Made by a program: the position numbers and the translations under genes
From: Glaesserella sp041817755
Lineage (GTDB): Bacteria; Pseudomonadota; Gammaproteobacteria; Enterobacterales; Pasteurellaceae
Length of the DNA: 64,000 nt
Direction: 5' to 3'
Assembly: GCF_041817755.1 (NCBI RefSeq)
Contig: NZ_JBGYBX010000030.1
Location: 1-64,000, forward strand
The notes under the pieces: model-generated
What the model was told of the DNA's origin: nothing
The model's database searches: none
What the model saw: the letters and a program-made list of their open reading frames with translations, nothing else
Shown: positions 8,874-17,292 of the stretch, piece after piece
Numbering within the stretch: the stretch's first letter is position 1
Layout of the letters: each line of letters starts with the position of its first letter

Positions 8874-9319
8874 TTGACCACAACCTCATTCGGTAACTCA
8901 TTATTATCGCCATGCTGAAGAGGAAAATGTTGCGCCAATTGCACTTCAACCTGTTCAATGCCCAAGCAAATCGCCTGTGTGAATTCTCCCTGTTGACAAG
9001 CCGTTTTCATTGAATCATAAACCGCTTGCCAAAATTGATCGCCGACTTTTTGATGGATACCTTCGTCACCGATCACCGCCACATAATGAGGTTTGAACGA
9101 CAGGTAAATCAACACGCCGTTGCGTTGTTCCGTTGCGCGCATATTCAGCTCGTCGAATAATGCATTTGACCGAGCTAATGCCGACGTGCATGCCTTGGCT
9201 TTACGCTCAACCACCACCCGCACTTCGGCTGACGTTTTTGTCTCTAAATGCGAAATTGCCTCTTCGATCTTTTGTGTATCGAGAGGCAACGTAGGTTTGA
9301 GAAAGGAGAATAGTCCCAT
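8870..9319 (-). CDS. Second TPM-domain protein, short form without signal peptide
   Basis: A 149-residue protein with a TPM domain (LDTQKIEEAISHLETKTSAEVRVVVE, ATEQRNGVLIYLSFKPHYVAVIGDEGIHQKVG) but no signal peptide and no membrane segment. The start at 9319 (MGLFSFLKPT) is preceded by GAGGAC; a longer in-frame reading to 9412 would run through the uptake-signal dyad and is unlikely. It overlaps the longer TPM gene by 4 bases and follows lemA. Proteins of this short type are common next to lemA; a role with LemA at the membrane is inferred from neighbourhood only. Confidence 0.85.
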   Translation of the reverse strand: MGLFSFLKPTLPLDTQKIEEAISHLETKTSAEVRVVVERKAKACTSALARSNALFDELNMRATEQRNGVLIYLSFKPHYVAVIGDEGIHQKVGDQFWQAVYDSMKTACQQGEFTQAICLGIEQVEVQLAQHFPLQHGDNNELPNEVVVK

Positions 9320-9347
9320 AATGTCCTCACAACAGGAAAGAGATAGC

Positions 9348-9405
9348 ACAAGCGGTCTGATTTTAAGATTTTTTTGCAAAAAAATCGTCAAAACCGACCG
9401 CTTGT
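9348..9405. repeat. Inverted pair of DNA uptake signals between lemA and TPM gene
   Basis: Exact ACAAGCGGTC at 9348-9357 and exact reverse GACCGCTTGT at 9396-9405, separated by 38 bases containing T and A tracts. The pair can form a 10-bp stem. It lies between lemA and the short TPM gene and may reduce read-through in the operon. Confidence 0.85.
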
Positions 9406-9415
9406 TATCCATTAA

Positions 9416-10003
9416 TTAATTGAAATTAACCACCGGTGCTTTTTCTGAGCCGGCTTCAGCCTTGAACTGTGGTTTTGCTTTAAAACCGAGGATCACCGCG
9501 GCAAATTTGGTCGGAATTTGGCGAACCTGTTTGTTATATTCTTTCACCGCTTCATTATAATTGTTGCGCTCAACATTAATACGATTTTCCGTCCCTTCAA
9601 TTTGGGCTTGTAGATTTAAAAATCCTTCATGCGCTTTTAATTCAGGGTATTTTTCAACGGACACCAACAAACGGGATAACGCCGAATTTAACCCTTGCTG
9701 CGCTTGTTGGAATTGCGCCATTTGCTCTTCGGTCGCGTTAGTCGGATCAATGGTCGTTTGCGTTGCTTTTGCGCGCGCTTCAATCACTTTGGTTAACGTT
9801 TCTTGTTCAAAGTTTGCCTGACCTTTTACCGTATTCACCAAATTTGGGATTAAATCCGCCCGACGTTGATAAGCCGATTCGACATTTCCCCAAACCGATT
9901 TGATGTCTTCTTCCGCCTTGACCAAGCTGTTATAACTAGTTAAGGTTAATCCGCCAAGCGCTACAACGATTGCAATTAAAATAATAACAATCAACTTCTT
10001 CAT
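9416..10003 (-). CDS. lemA: LemA family protein
   Basis: A 195-residue LemA protein: one N-terminal membrane helix (residues about 4-24) followed by a long helical domain with the family signature YNSLVKAEEDIKSVWGNVES and RRADLIPNLVNTVKG (about 28-64), then LSRLLVSVEKYPELKAHEGFLNLQ. LemA proteins are anchored in the inner membrane; their function is unclear, with reports of a role in signalling or envelope stress. First gene of a unit with two TPM-domain genes, an arrangement widespread in bacteria. A ribosome site AGAGGAA precedes the start. Confidence 0.93.
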   Translation of the reverse strand: MKKLIVIILIAIVVALGGLTLTSYNSLVKAEEDIKSVWGNVESAYQRRADLIPNLVNTVKGQANFEQETLTKVIEARAKATQTTIDPTNATEEQMAQFQQAQQGLNSALSRLLVSVEKYPELKAHEGFLNLQAQIEGTENRINVERNNYNEAVKEYNKQVRQIPTKFAAVILGFKAKPQFKAEAGSEKAPVVNFN

Positions 10004-10071
10004 AAATAAATTCCTCTTGTTTTACATGAATACCCGAAATCGGGCGGTGAAATATAGCATAAACGACCGAA

Positions 10072-11124
10072 CTAGCGAATGTTCTCGCGCGTTTTTTCGG
10101 TTGTTTTGGTAAACAATGTTTGTTTTATCACGCCCAATAATTCCTGTCTGACCACAGAAAGTTTCGGTCGTTCATTCCCTTGAAAAGCAATCGGACGACA
10201 AAACTCCATCGCTTTAATCCCCAAACGCGCCGTTAATAAACCGACACCGATACCTTGCGCAGCTCTTACCGACAACTTTGCCGTCAGATTTTGGGAAAAG
10301 AAATCCATTCCGACGTCGCTGACGATTTCCGTTGCACCGGCGAAAACCATGTTGGTCAGCACCATACGGAACAATTTCAGGCGGCTGATATAGCCCAATT
10401 CCATCCCATAACTTTTGGTGATCTTATTGACCAACGCAATATTACGCCAAGCAACCATCAAAATATCCACCACCGCCAGTGGGCTGACTGCAACGATCAA
10501 CGCATTTTCCGATGCGCTTTTACTGATCATTTTTTTGACCTGGTTATCGATCGGCAATAACACATTCTCACTAAACAAAAACAACACTTCTTTGCCGTTA
10601 TACGCTTCGTCCAACTGGCTTTGCCAACGTTGTTCCGCTTGTTGAGCCGCCGGTGTTTTCACTAAATTAGCCAGTACGGATTTGCAAAATGTTCGGGCAA
10701 ACTCACCGCTTGCAGGCGGGGAATCCAACCAAAATTGTTGACTGATTTGTTGATTTTTATGATGTTTTCTTAACCAAATCAATTTACGCCATTCCGAAAC
10801 AATTGCACCGACACCGGCTAAGCTGATACCCAAAAACGCGATGGCAAAGGCGAAATAAATCCACTGATTAGCCTGCCAAGTATCTATCAGCCATTGGATG
10901 GATTGAGCAAGGGTCGCCACACCCAATAGAGCGAGTGCTACCAAAAATAATCTCACCCAAAAACGTGAGGGTTTTAAACTTTCTTCAATAATGACTTCTG
11001 CTGCCGTTTCCTCGGTATCTTCATCAACCACCACATCCGCCTCAATAAATTCAGTCTTCGGTTGAAATTCGGTCGTTTGTTGATGTTCTTCTTCCGTAAA
11101 AATTCGCTTTTGCACGTCTATCAC
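10072..11124 (-). CDS. YcjF/UPF0283 family membrane protein
   Basis: A 350-residue protein of the YcjF (UPF0283, DUF697) family. The first 60 residues are acidic; two membrane helices follow near 75-90 and 100-118 (LFLVALALLGVATLAQSI; IYFAFAIAFLGISLAGVGAIVSEW), then a helical DUF697 region with hydrophobic stretches (VSPLAVVDILMVAWRNIALVNKI; QGIGVGLLTARLGIKAMEFCRP). Usually ycjF follows ycjX (a GTP-binding protein), but here it follows dusC by 3 bases. The assigned start is GTG at 11124; a second GTG at 11115 has a better distance to AGG and may be the true one. Function unknown. Confidence 0.8.
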   Translation of the reverse strand: MIDVQKRIFTEEEHQQTTEFQPKTEFIEADVVVDEDTEETAAEVIIEESLKPSRFWVRLFLVALALLGVATLAQSIQWLIDTWQANQWIYFAFAIAFLGISLAGVGAIVSEWRKLIWLRKHHKNQQISQQFWLDSPPASGEFARTFCKSVLANLVKTPAAQQAEQRWQSQLDEAYNGKEVLFLFSENVLLPIDNQVKKMISKSASENALIVAVSPLAVVDILMVAWRNIALVNKITKSYGMELGYISRLKLFRMVLTNMVFAGATEIVSDVGMDFFSQNLTAKLSVRAAQGIGVGLLTARLGIKAMEFCRPIAFQGNERPKLSVVRQELLGVIKQTLFTKTTEKTRENIR

Positions 11125-11127
11125 CTG

Positions 11128-12123
11128 TTATTGTTTGTTCGGCATACTTTCGCACGCACGGATAATATGTGTCTTTAATCCGTCATAGCCATGTTCCGTT
11201 TTTAAGATCTCAAACAAGTCTATCGCTTCCGGATATACCTTATCCAAATAACGCAGCCACTGCTTTATCCGCGCTACATGATAAAAGCCCGTATCAAATT
11301 CGTTTTCCATGCTGACATATTGATACAATAATTTCAGCACATCGTGCCATGGCATTCGGGGAGCATTATATTTCACGACTTGACTCAAATTCGGCACGTT
11401 TAGTGCGCCTCTCCCAATCATCAATGTGTCACAAGCGGTCACTTCTCGGCATTTTTTTGCCGATTGAAAGTCCCAAATCTCACCATTGGCAATGACGGGA
11501 ATCGATAGCCGCCGCTTAATATCGCCAATTGCCGACCAGTTGATGCGCTCGGCACGATAGCCGTCACTCTTTGTTCTGCCGTGAACGGTAATTTCACTTG
11601 CCCCACCCTGCGCTACCGCATCCGCAATATCAAACGCCTGCTCGGCGGAATCCCATCCAAGGCGGACTTTAACCGATACGGGTAAATGACTCGGTACAGC
11701 TTCACGCATGGCTTTGGTTGCACGATAAATCAACTCGGGTTGTTTGAGTAACGAAGCTCCGCCATGACTGCCATTGACGGTTTTTGAGGGGCAACCGCAA
11801 TTGAGATCGATACCGTGAGATCCCAATTCAACCGCCTGTGCCGCGTTTTCAGCCAACCATTGCGGATGCTGCCCCAAAATCTGTACCCGCACCGGCGTTC
11901 CTGACGGAGTTAAGCCGTTGTGATACAACTCGGGACAAAGGCGGTAAAAGGTTTTCTTCGGCAGCTTTTGATCAACCACCCGCACAAATTCAGAAATACA
12001 CAGATCGTACTCATTCACTGTCGTTAGCAATTGACGAACAAAAGGATCCAACACACCTTGCATCGGTGCCAAAATCACTTTTGGTAAATTTTCCGCCGAA
12101 TCCGACCGCTTGTTAGTAGGCAT
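11128..12123 (-). CDS. dusC: tRNA-dihydrouridine(16) synthase DusC
   Basis: A 331-residue flavoprotein that reduces uridine 16 in tRNA. Seen: VILAPMQGVLDPFVRQLLT at the N-terminus, the FMN/TIM-barrel motifs, LNCGCPSKTVNGSHGGASLL with the catalytic Cys, VSVKVRLGWDS, ITVHGRTKSDGY, and IPVIANGEIWDF. The segment DLCISEFVRVVDQ is typical of DusC rather than DusA or DusB. The start at 12123 gives a 15-residue N-terminal extension whose codons 3-6 are an uptake signal. The gene overlaps the previous one by 11 bases. A second uptake signal at 11431 encodes Thr-Ala-Cys in the middle of the protein. Confidence 0.9.
   Translation of the reverse strand: MPTNKRSDSAENLPKVILAPMQGVLDPFVRQLLTTVNEYDLCISEFVRVVDQKLPKKTFYRLCPELYHNGLTPSGTPVRVQILGQHPQWLAENAAQAVELGSHGIDLNCGCPSKTVNGSHGGASLLKQPELIYRATKAMREAVPSHLPVSVKVRLGWDSAEQAFDIADAVAQGGASEITVHGRTKSDGYRAERINWSAIGDIKRRLSIPVIANGEIWDFQSAKKCREVTACDTLMIGRGALNVPNLSQVVKYNAPRMPWHDVLKLLYQYVSMENEFDTGFYHVARIKQWLRYLDKVYPEAIDLFEILKTEHGYDGLKTHIIRACESMPNKQ
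11431..11440 (+). repeat. DNA uptake signal inside dusC
   Basis: Exact ACAAGCGGTC on the plus strand within dusC; on the coding strand it specifies Thr-Ala-Cys in EVTACDTLMIG. Confidence 0.85.
12104..12113 (-). repeat. DNA uptake signal at the dusC start
   Basis: Exact copy read on the minus strand (GACCGCTTGT on plus). It covers codons 4-7 of dusC and touches the stop codon of the upstream DUF2238 gene. Confidence 0.85.
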
Positions 12124-12736
12124 AATCACGTAAACGCAAATCCGGACGGGCAATCAAATAGATAAATAACGCGGTTAAGGCTCCCAACGTGTCGGCTAAC
12201 ATGTCTTTTTGTGCATCCCAAATATCGCCTTGCGAACCAAGGAACTCGATACCTGCATTCCCGCCTTCGATGACTGCATATTGCCATTCAATGATTTCGT
12301 AGGCGGCAGCAACCGACATAATGAAAAAGAGTGAAAAGAAAAACGCGACGCCTAGACCACATTTACGTTTACGCAACAACCACTCCGCCATCGGAAAACT
12401 GTAAAAACCAATAATATAGTGGGCAACTCGATCGAAATGGTTACGATCTTCCCCTAAAAATGTGAGATATTGATTTGCCCAATCGAAGGGAACGTTGGCA
12501 AACGTATATTTTGCACCGATTAAGTGCATGATCATCCACAGTGACATCAGAAAATAGGCTAAGGCACTGAATTGAAATTTGGTATATGTCACGATCAATA
12601 AGCCGAAAATGATGAAAATCGGTGTGACTTCCGCATACCAAACGGCTCTATCCGTCGGAGCCAAACCGGACCAAATCGAAATACTCGTAATCAAAATGGC
12701 CAAAAATAGGGGAACAATGTGTGAACGGGTTCGCAT
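12113..12736 (-). CDS. DUF2238 (YjdF-type) inner membrane protein
   Basis: A 207-residue integral membrane protein with about six hydrophobic helices. Features of the DUF2238/YjdF family are visible: LIGAKYTFANVPF, RNHFDRVAHYIIGFYSFPMAEWLLRK, YEIIEWQYAVIEGG, and FLGSQGDIWDAQKDMLADTLGAL near residues 165-190. Function unknown. The start at 12736 overlaps the djlA stop by one base (TAATG) and has AAGGA eight bases upstream; an ATG nine bases earlier has no proper spacing. Confidence 0.85.
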   Translation of the reverse strand: MRTRSHIVPLFLAILITSISIWSGLAPTDRAVWYAEVTPIFIIFGLLIVTYTKFQFSALAYFLMSLWMIMHLIGAKYTFANVPFDWANQYLTFLGEDRNHFDRVAHYIIGFYSFPMAEWLLRKRKCGLGVAFFFSLFFIMSVAAAYEIIEWQYAVIEGGNAGIEFLGSQGDIWDAQKDMLADTLGALTALFIYLIARPDLRLRDYAY

Positions 12737-13590
12737 TATTTCCATCCTTTTGCTTTACAAATCAGATCATAAGCGGCTTGGATTTGTTGCGCTTTTTCTT
12801 TTGCCACTTCCATCATTTCCGGCGGTAACCCTTTGGCAACCAATTTGTCAGGATGATGTTCGTTCATTAACTTGCGGTATGCACGTTTGACGGTATTTTG
12901 GTCGTCATCTGCCGTCACCCCCAATACACGATAGGCATCCTCCAAACTCGGACCGTTCGAATAAGTTTGCTGACGATAACCGCCGCTTGAACCGTGATAT
13001 TGCCCTTGTTGTTCATAACGATAATAACCCGAACGAAAGCGTTGAGCCGCAGCGACCATCGCAATCATTTGCTCAAACTGAAAACGTGACATACCAAGCG
13101 TTTCGGCAATCGTAAATAAAATTTGCTGTTCGTTGCTATCTAACTGACCGTCTTGTAATGCCGCTTGCATTTGAACTTCAATGAAAAAACGCAATAAATC
13201 GGTGCGTTGCCCGCAGGCTTCACGAAATTCTTGTATCACTTGACGTAGCGGGAAATCAGCACTCTTTCCAAAATTAAATGCCTTTTGTGCCAATTGTTGA
13301 TTTGTCGAGTCCAATTTCATATTCGCCATTAACTGGCGAGCAAGCTGGATATCATTTTCCGTGACTCGTCCTTTGGCTTTTGAAATATGACCAAGAACGG
13401 CAAAAGTGGTTTGCATAAAAAGAGATTGGCGGGTTAACGCTTTACCGAACGTACTTGAAGATACGCTCCCCAATTCATAAAGCTTTTTATCCCCCCAATG
13501 ACCGATCAATAATCCTAGTAGACCACCCCAAAAGCCACCAAATAATTTATAACCTAGTATAAACCCTATAATTTTCCCAATAAATTGCAT
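12736..13590 (-). CDS. djlA: Co-chaperone DjlA
   Basis: A 284-residue membrane-anchored J-protein. Layout: one N-terminal membrane helix with glycines (residues 3-30), a TerB-like helical domain (about 50-185; VFAVLGHISKAKGRVTENDIQLAR, ADGQLDSNE-like segment DGQLDSNEQQILF), a short Gln/Tyr/Gly-rich linker, and a C-terminal J domain (217-284; EDAYRVLGVTADDDQNTVKRAYRKLMNEHHPDKL) with the HPD tripeptide that stimulates DnaK ATPase. Length and order match E. coli DjlA. It heads a minus-strand run djlA-DUF2238-dusC-ycjF with overlapping or near-touching genes. Confidence 0.94.
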   Translation of the reverse strand: MQFIGKIIGFILGYKLFGGFWGGLLGLLIGHWGDKKLYELGSVSSSTFGKALTRQSLFMQTTFAVLGHISKAKGRVTENDIQLARQLMANMKLDSTNQQLAQKAFNFGKSADFPLRQVIQEFREACGQRTDLLRFFIEVQMQAALQDGQLDSNEQQILFTIAETLGMSRFQFEQMIAMVAAAQRFRSGYYRYEQQGQYHGSSGGYRQQTYSNGPSLEDAYRVLGVTADDDQNTVKRAYRKLMNEHHPDKLVAKGLPPEMMEVAKEKAQQIQAAYDLICKAKGWK

Positions 13591-13677
13591 TGTTTATCCT
13601 TTTATTGTCATTCAAAAACGACATTATTTTAACGGAAAATCCTTAAAAAATAATTAAGTTATATGCGATATAAAAAA

Positions 13678-13707
13678 ATAAAGCCTCGGAAAATCTCGAG
13701 GCTTTAT
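13678..13707 (-). terminator. Terminator of the tol-pal operon
   Basis: Perfect 11-bp stem (ATAAAGCCTCG, 8-base loop, CGAGGCTTTAT) just after pal, with a T-rich tail on the minus strand (TTTTTTTA). Confidence 0.9.
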
Positions 13708-13728
13708 CACATGACGCTTTGATTAGAA

Positions 13729-14190
13729 TTAGTATTCTAATACTGCACGACGGTTTTTCGCGTAGTCAGCTTCTGTGTGACCTAACACTGCCGGTTTTTC
13801 TTCACCGTAAGAAACTGTTGCTACATTGTTCGCACCTTTAGTAGCTAAATAGCTTTTTACTGCGTCCGCACGACGTTGACCTAATGCAATGTTGTACTCA
13901 GGAGTACCACGCTCGTCCGCATGACCCGCTACAGTTACTTTGCCTTGTGAAGAGACTAAGTATGCCGCATGTGCATCTAAAAGTTGTTGGTACTCGCCTT
14001 CAACAGTATAACGGTCGAAACCGAAATACACAGTGTTATAACGAGTTTGTAAATCTTGAACAGATAAACCACCAAAAGTTTGGCCGTTGTTTACATCTGC
14101 TTTTGCATTAGCATTATCGCTAGAGCTGCTACATGCAGCTAAAACGAAAGCTGGAGCTGCGATCATTAAGACTTTAGCTAGTTTTTTCAT
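13729..14190 (-). CDS. pal: Peptidoglycan-associated lipoprotein Pal
   Basis: A 153-residue outer-membrane lipoprotein. Lipoprotein signal MKKLAKVLMIAAPAFVLAAC with lipidation at Cys20, a short Ser/Asn-rich linker, and an OmpA-like peptidoglycan-binding domain (about 50-153) with VTVAGHADERGTPEYNIALGQRRADAVKSYL. Homologue of P6 (Haemophilus) and PalA (A. pleuropneumoniae). Pal ties the outer membrane to peptidoglycan and to TolB. The ATG at 14190 follows GGAG at suitable distance. It is the last gene of the tol operon; cpoB/ybgF, which follows pal in E. coli, is absent here. Confidence 0.97.
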   Translation of the reverse strand: MKKLAKVLMIAAPAFVLAACSSSSDNANAKADVNNGQTFGGLSVQDLQTRYNTVYFGFDRYTVEGEYQQLLDAHAAYLVSSQGKVTVAGHADERGTPEYNIALGQRRADAVKSYLATKGANNVATVSYGEEKPAVLGHTEADYAKNRRAVLEY

Positions 14191-14209
14191 TTTTTTCTCC
14201 AATAAAGAA

Positions 14210-15487
14210 TTATTGTTTCGTCAAATACGGTGACCAAGCAGGGAATTTGTATTGACCACCTGCTCCCGGCAAATTAGCTTTAAAACGGCCATCTGCGGAA
14301 ACCAATTGTAGCACTTTACTCACACCTTTGGTAGAGCTATAGATAACCATCGTTCCGTTTGGCGAAATGCTCGGACTTTCGTCTAAAAACGTTGAACTTA
14401 GTACTTCCGTGCTACCTGAAGCTAAATCACGTCTTACAATTTTATCACCTGAAACCATGATTAAATTCTTACCATCCGAAGAGATCTTACCACTACCGCT
14501 ACCGCCGATAAGCGCAGCACCTCCGCTAGATGCATTCATTTGATAAACTTGCGGCGTTCCTGCGCGGTCAGAGGTAAAGAGGATTGAACCACCATCCGGA
14601 GACCAACTCGGCTCGGTATTATTACCGGCACCGCTCGTTAATTGTTTAGGCGAACCACCGCCTACTCCTGTAATATAAATATTCAGTAGCCCTTCTTGGT
14701 TCGACGCAAATGCGATTCTTGAACCGTCCGGTGAGAATGACGGTGCACCATTGTGCCCTTTCAATGCCCCGACTACTTTACGGCTGCCAGAGCGTAAATC
14801 ATGAACAACGACTTGTGATTTTTTATTTTCAAATGTTACATAGGCTAATTTCGAACCATCCGGTGACCATTCCGGTGACATTAACGGCTCTTTACTGTTC
14901 ACCACCGTAAAAGCATTAAATCCGTCATAGTCTGCTACGCGTAATTGATAAGATGATACACCTCTTTGAACAACATAAGCGATTTTAGTTCTAAAAGCTC
15001 CTCGGATCTGTGTTAATTTTTCGAACACTTGATCGCTCACCGTATGAGCACCTAAACGAATTTGAGCTGCTGATACGTTAAATGAGCCTTGAGTTAATAC
15101 TGCAGCCGGTGTGCTTAACGTGTCAACAAGCTGATAGGCAATATTAAAACCGCCACCTGCAGGAGAAACCTGTCCGACAACGATAGTGTCAACACCTAAA
15201 TCCGTCCAATTTTGAGAATTTACCTCTCCGGCAGATCCGGGCTGTTCCTTCATTTGAGAAACAGGTACCGGACTGAATTTCCCACTGTTGCGTAAATCAT
15301 CTGAAATAATTTGTGCTACATCCGCAGGTACACCACCTGTTGTTTTAAACGGCACTACCGCAATCGGTTGAGCCGAACTCACACCTTCATCGACGGAAAT
15401 AACGACATCGGATTCAGCGCGAACGAATGCGCTTAAAAACAATGTCGATATTGCTAATATGCTTTTAAAATGAATTTTAAATTTCAC
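14210..15487 (-). CDS. tolB: Tol-Pal system protein TolB
   Basis: A 425-residue periplasmic protein with signal peptide (residues 1-24, cleaved near FVRA/ESDVVI), an N-terminal mixed domain (about 30-165) and a six-bladed beta-propeller of WSPDG-type repeats (PEWSPDGSKLAYVT, PSFSPDGSRIAFAS, PSWSPDGGSILFTS, PSISPNGTMVIYS, PAWSPYLT) that binds Pal. Usual family length is about 430. Lies between tolA and pal. Confidence 0.97.
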   Translation of the reverse strand: MKFKIHFKSILAISTLFLSAFVRAESDVVISVDEGVSSAQPIAVVPFKTTGGVPADVAQIISDDLRNSGKFSPVPVSQMKEQPGSAGEVNSQNWTDLGVDTIVVGQVSPAGGGFNIAYQLVDTLSTPAAVLTQGSFNVSAAQIRLGAHTVSDQVFEKLTQIRGAFRTKIAYVVQRGVSSYQLRVADYDGFNAFTVVNSKEPLMSPEWSPDGSKLAYVTFENKKSQVVVHDLRSGSRKVVGALKGHNGAPSFSPDGSRIAFASNQEGLLNIYITGVGGGSPKQLTSGAGNNTEPSWSPDGGSILFTSDRAGTPQVYQMNASSGGAALIGGSGSGKISSDGKNLIMVSGDKIVRRDLASGSTEVLSSTFLDESPSISPNGTMVIYSSTKGVSKVLQLVSADGRFKANLPGAGGQYKFPAWSPYLTKQ

Positions 15488-15506
15488 TCATTTACCTCTA
15501 TGTGTT

Positions 15507-16748
15507 TTATTGAACTCTTAAACTAAAACGAATAACCGGCGCTTTATATTTACCGTAAGTTTCGTCTGTCGGCGCTCTTGGTACATCTTTTGCCGAGACT
15601 ATTGCACTTATTGCCGCCCGACAAATATCGTCCGGACCGGAAACAACTTGGTAGTTAGCGATTCGACCGTCTCTCTCGATAAACAGTTTCACTCGACATT
15701 CTCTACCTCTAAAGTTTTCCTCAACCCGATAAAAACGGGCGAGCTTTTTCTTAATAAGATTTTCATAACCCCTATCATCCGTTCCCATACCGTCTCCAAC
15801 ACTCCTTGCATTTCCGGTACCTTGAGAACCTGAGGTATTTTTATTTCCGCCAGTGCTTGAACCACCACCGATATCGCCACCGTCCAGTAATTCCTGTGCA
15901 CGAGCAGCTTCTTTTGCCTTCGCCTCTGCCGCCGCTTTTGCTTTAGCTTCTTTTTCCGCCTTCGCTTTTGCTTCTTTCTCAGCTTTCAGCTTCGCCTCTT
16001 TTTCCGCTTTTTCTTTTGCCTCTTTATCTGCTTTGGCTTTCGCTTCTTTTTCAGCTTTCTCTTTTACATCTTGTTCAACTTTAGCTTTCGCTTCTTTTTC
16101 GGCTTTTTCTTTTGCTTCTTTTTCGGCTTTTTCTTTTGCTTCTTTTTCCGCTTTTGCTTTGGCTTCTAATTCGGCTTTGAGTTTTTGCTGTTTCTCTACT
16201 TCTTTAGCTTTACGTTCTTCCTCAGCCTGTTTCGCTGCAGCTTCCAAGCGTTTAGCTTCAGCCTCCGCTTTTAATTTAGCTGCTTCAGCCGCTTTTAAAC
16301 GAGCGGCTTCTTGCTCTTTTTTTAACTGTTCTTGTTTGAGCTGTTCTTGTTTAACTATTTCCTGTTTACGTTGTTCTTCTTTTAAGCGTTCGATTTCTTC
16401 CTGCTTTTTTTGTTCGGCTAATGCTAACGCTTTTTCTCTCTCTTGCTGTTCAGCGATTTCTTCCGGAGTCGGTTTATCTTCGATAACTTCTTTTTTCGGC
16501 TCTTCCTGTTTCTCAACTTTAGGTTTAGAGCCTTGCTTTTGTGCCTGCAAGCGACCGTATTCCGCCGCTACCTGTCCGGTATCGACCATGACCGCTTCGA
16601 TTGAATCGCTATCACCGCCACTACCGCCGGCCGCAGGTTGAATCATATTTGTGAACAAAGAACCGAGCAACAGTAATCCTATTAACAATATATGCAATAA
16701 GATTGAAATAATTATCGCAAGTTCCAATCTATCGTTTTTAGATCTCAC
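15507..16748 (-). CDS. tolA: Tol-Pal system protein TolA
   Basis: A 413-residue protein linking inner and outer membranes using proton-motive force. Domain I: membrane helix at about 11-34 (IIISILLHILLIGLLLLGSLF). Domain II: a very long, charged alanine/lysine/glutamate helix (about 75-285), which includes near-perfect 7-8 residue repeats (KAEKEAKE) around 205-275. A Gly/Ser/Asn linker (about 290-320) leads to domain III (GYENLIKKKLARFYRVEENFRGRECRVKLFIERDG), which contacts TolB and Pal. The repeat region is prone to length variation and makes long antisense open frames that are not genes. Confidence 0.96.
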   Translation of the reverse strand: MRSKNDRLELAIIISILLHILLIGLLLLGSLFTNMIQPAAGGSGGDSDSIEAVMVDTGQVAAEYGRLQAQKQGSKPKVEKQEEPKKEVIEDKPTPEEIAEQQEREKALALAEQKKQEEIERLKEEQRKQEIVKQEQLKQEQLKKEQEAARLKAAEAAKLKAEAEAKRLEAAAKQAEEERKAKEVEKQQKLKAELEAKAKAEKEAKEKAEKEAKEKAEKEAKAKVEQDVKEKAEKEAKAKADKEAKEKAEKEAKLKAEKEAKAKAEKEAKAKAAAEAKAKEAARAQELLDGGDIGGGSSTGGNKNTSGSQGTGNARSVGDGMGTDDRGYENLIKKKLARFYRVEENFRGRECRVKLFIERDGRIANYQVVSGPDDICRAAISAIVSAKDVPRAPTDETYGKYKAPVIRFSLRVQ

Positions 16749-16764
16749 ACATTATCCTTGCTGA

Positions 16765-17205
16765 CTATTTACCTTCAGTCATTAACCCGACTGACTTGAT
16801 TCCCGCATCTTTTAATAATGAAATACCTTTCATCACTTCTTCATAAGGAACTTCTTTGCCGCCTGCAACCAGGAATAACGTATTGTTATCCTTCTGAAAG
16901 GCTTCTCCGGCATATGACACGACATCCTGTTCCGTCAGTATTTCCTGTTGGTTAGTTTGTACATAAACTCCATCAATTTTTAACTTATATACGCCAACAC
17001 CTGAAATTTCTAAAATCACCGGTGTTTTATCTTCATTAGACACAGATTGGCTGTGTCGATCTTCCGGTAAATTTACTTCCACGCTTTGACTGATAATCGG
17101 TGCCGTCGCCATAAAAATTAACAGCAACACTAATAATACGTCTAAAAATGGGACAATATTAATTTCAGATTTAATGTCATTACGTTTACGACGACGGTAA
17201 GACAT
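16765..17205 (-). CDS. tolR: Tol-Pal system protein TolR
   Basis: A 146-residue ExbD/TolR protein: cytoplasmic N-terminus, one membrane helix (about 17-38; NIVPFLDVLLVLLLIFMATAPI) with the proton-path Asp22, and a periplasmic domain. It forms the proton-driven motor with TolQ and drives TolA. Spacing of 16 bases to tolA. Confidence 0.96.
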   Translation of the reverse strand: MSYRRRKRNDIKSEINIVPFLDVLLVLLLIFMATAPIISQSVEVNLPEDRHSQSVSNEDKTPVILEISGVGVYKLKIDGVYVQTNQQEILTEQDVVSYAGEAFQKDNNTLFLVAGGKEVPYEEVMKGISLLKDAGIKSVGLMTEGK

Positions 17206-17259
17206 ATTTTCCTCTTCTTCTGTTATATAAGGGATAGCAACCCCTCATTCAAATCCATT

Positions 17260-17269
17260 ACAAGCGGTC
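17260..17269 (+). repeat. DNA uptake signal between tolQ and tolR
   Basis: Exact ACAAGCGGTC in the 87-base gap between tolQ and tolR; single, with no inverted partner, so it is unlikely to terminate transcription. Confidence 0.9.
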
Positions 17270-17292
17270 AGTTATGACCAAAATTTTGCAAA

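Noticed and set aside
16000..16170. Direct repeats that could be taken for a CRISPR array or satellite
   Set aside because: They are codon repeats of TolA domain II, in frame and without spacers.
15853..16641. A 262-residue open frame antisense to tolA
   Set aside because: It is made of Ala/Ser/Phe repeats mirroring the KAEKEA repeats of TolA on the other strand; no ribosome site and no domain. Shadow of a repetitive gene.
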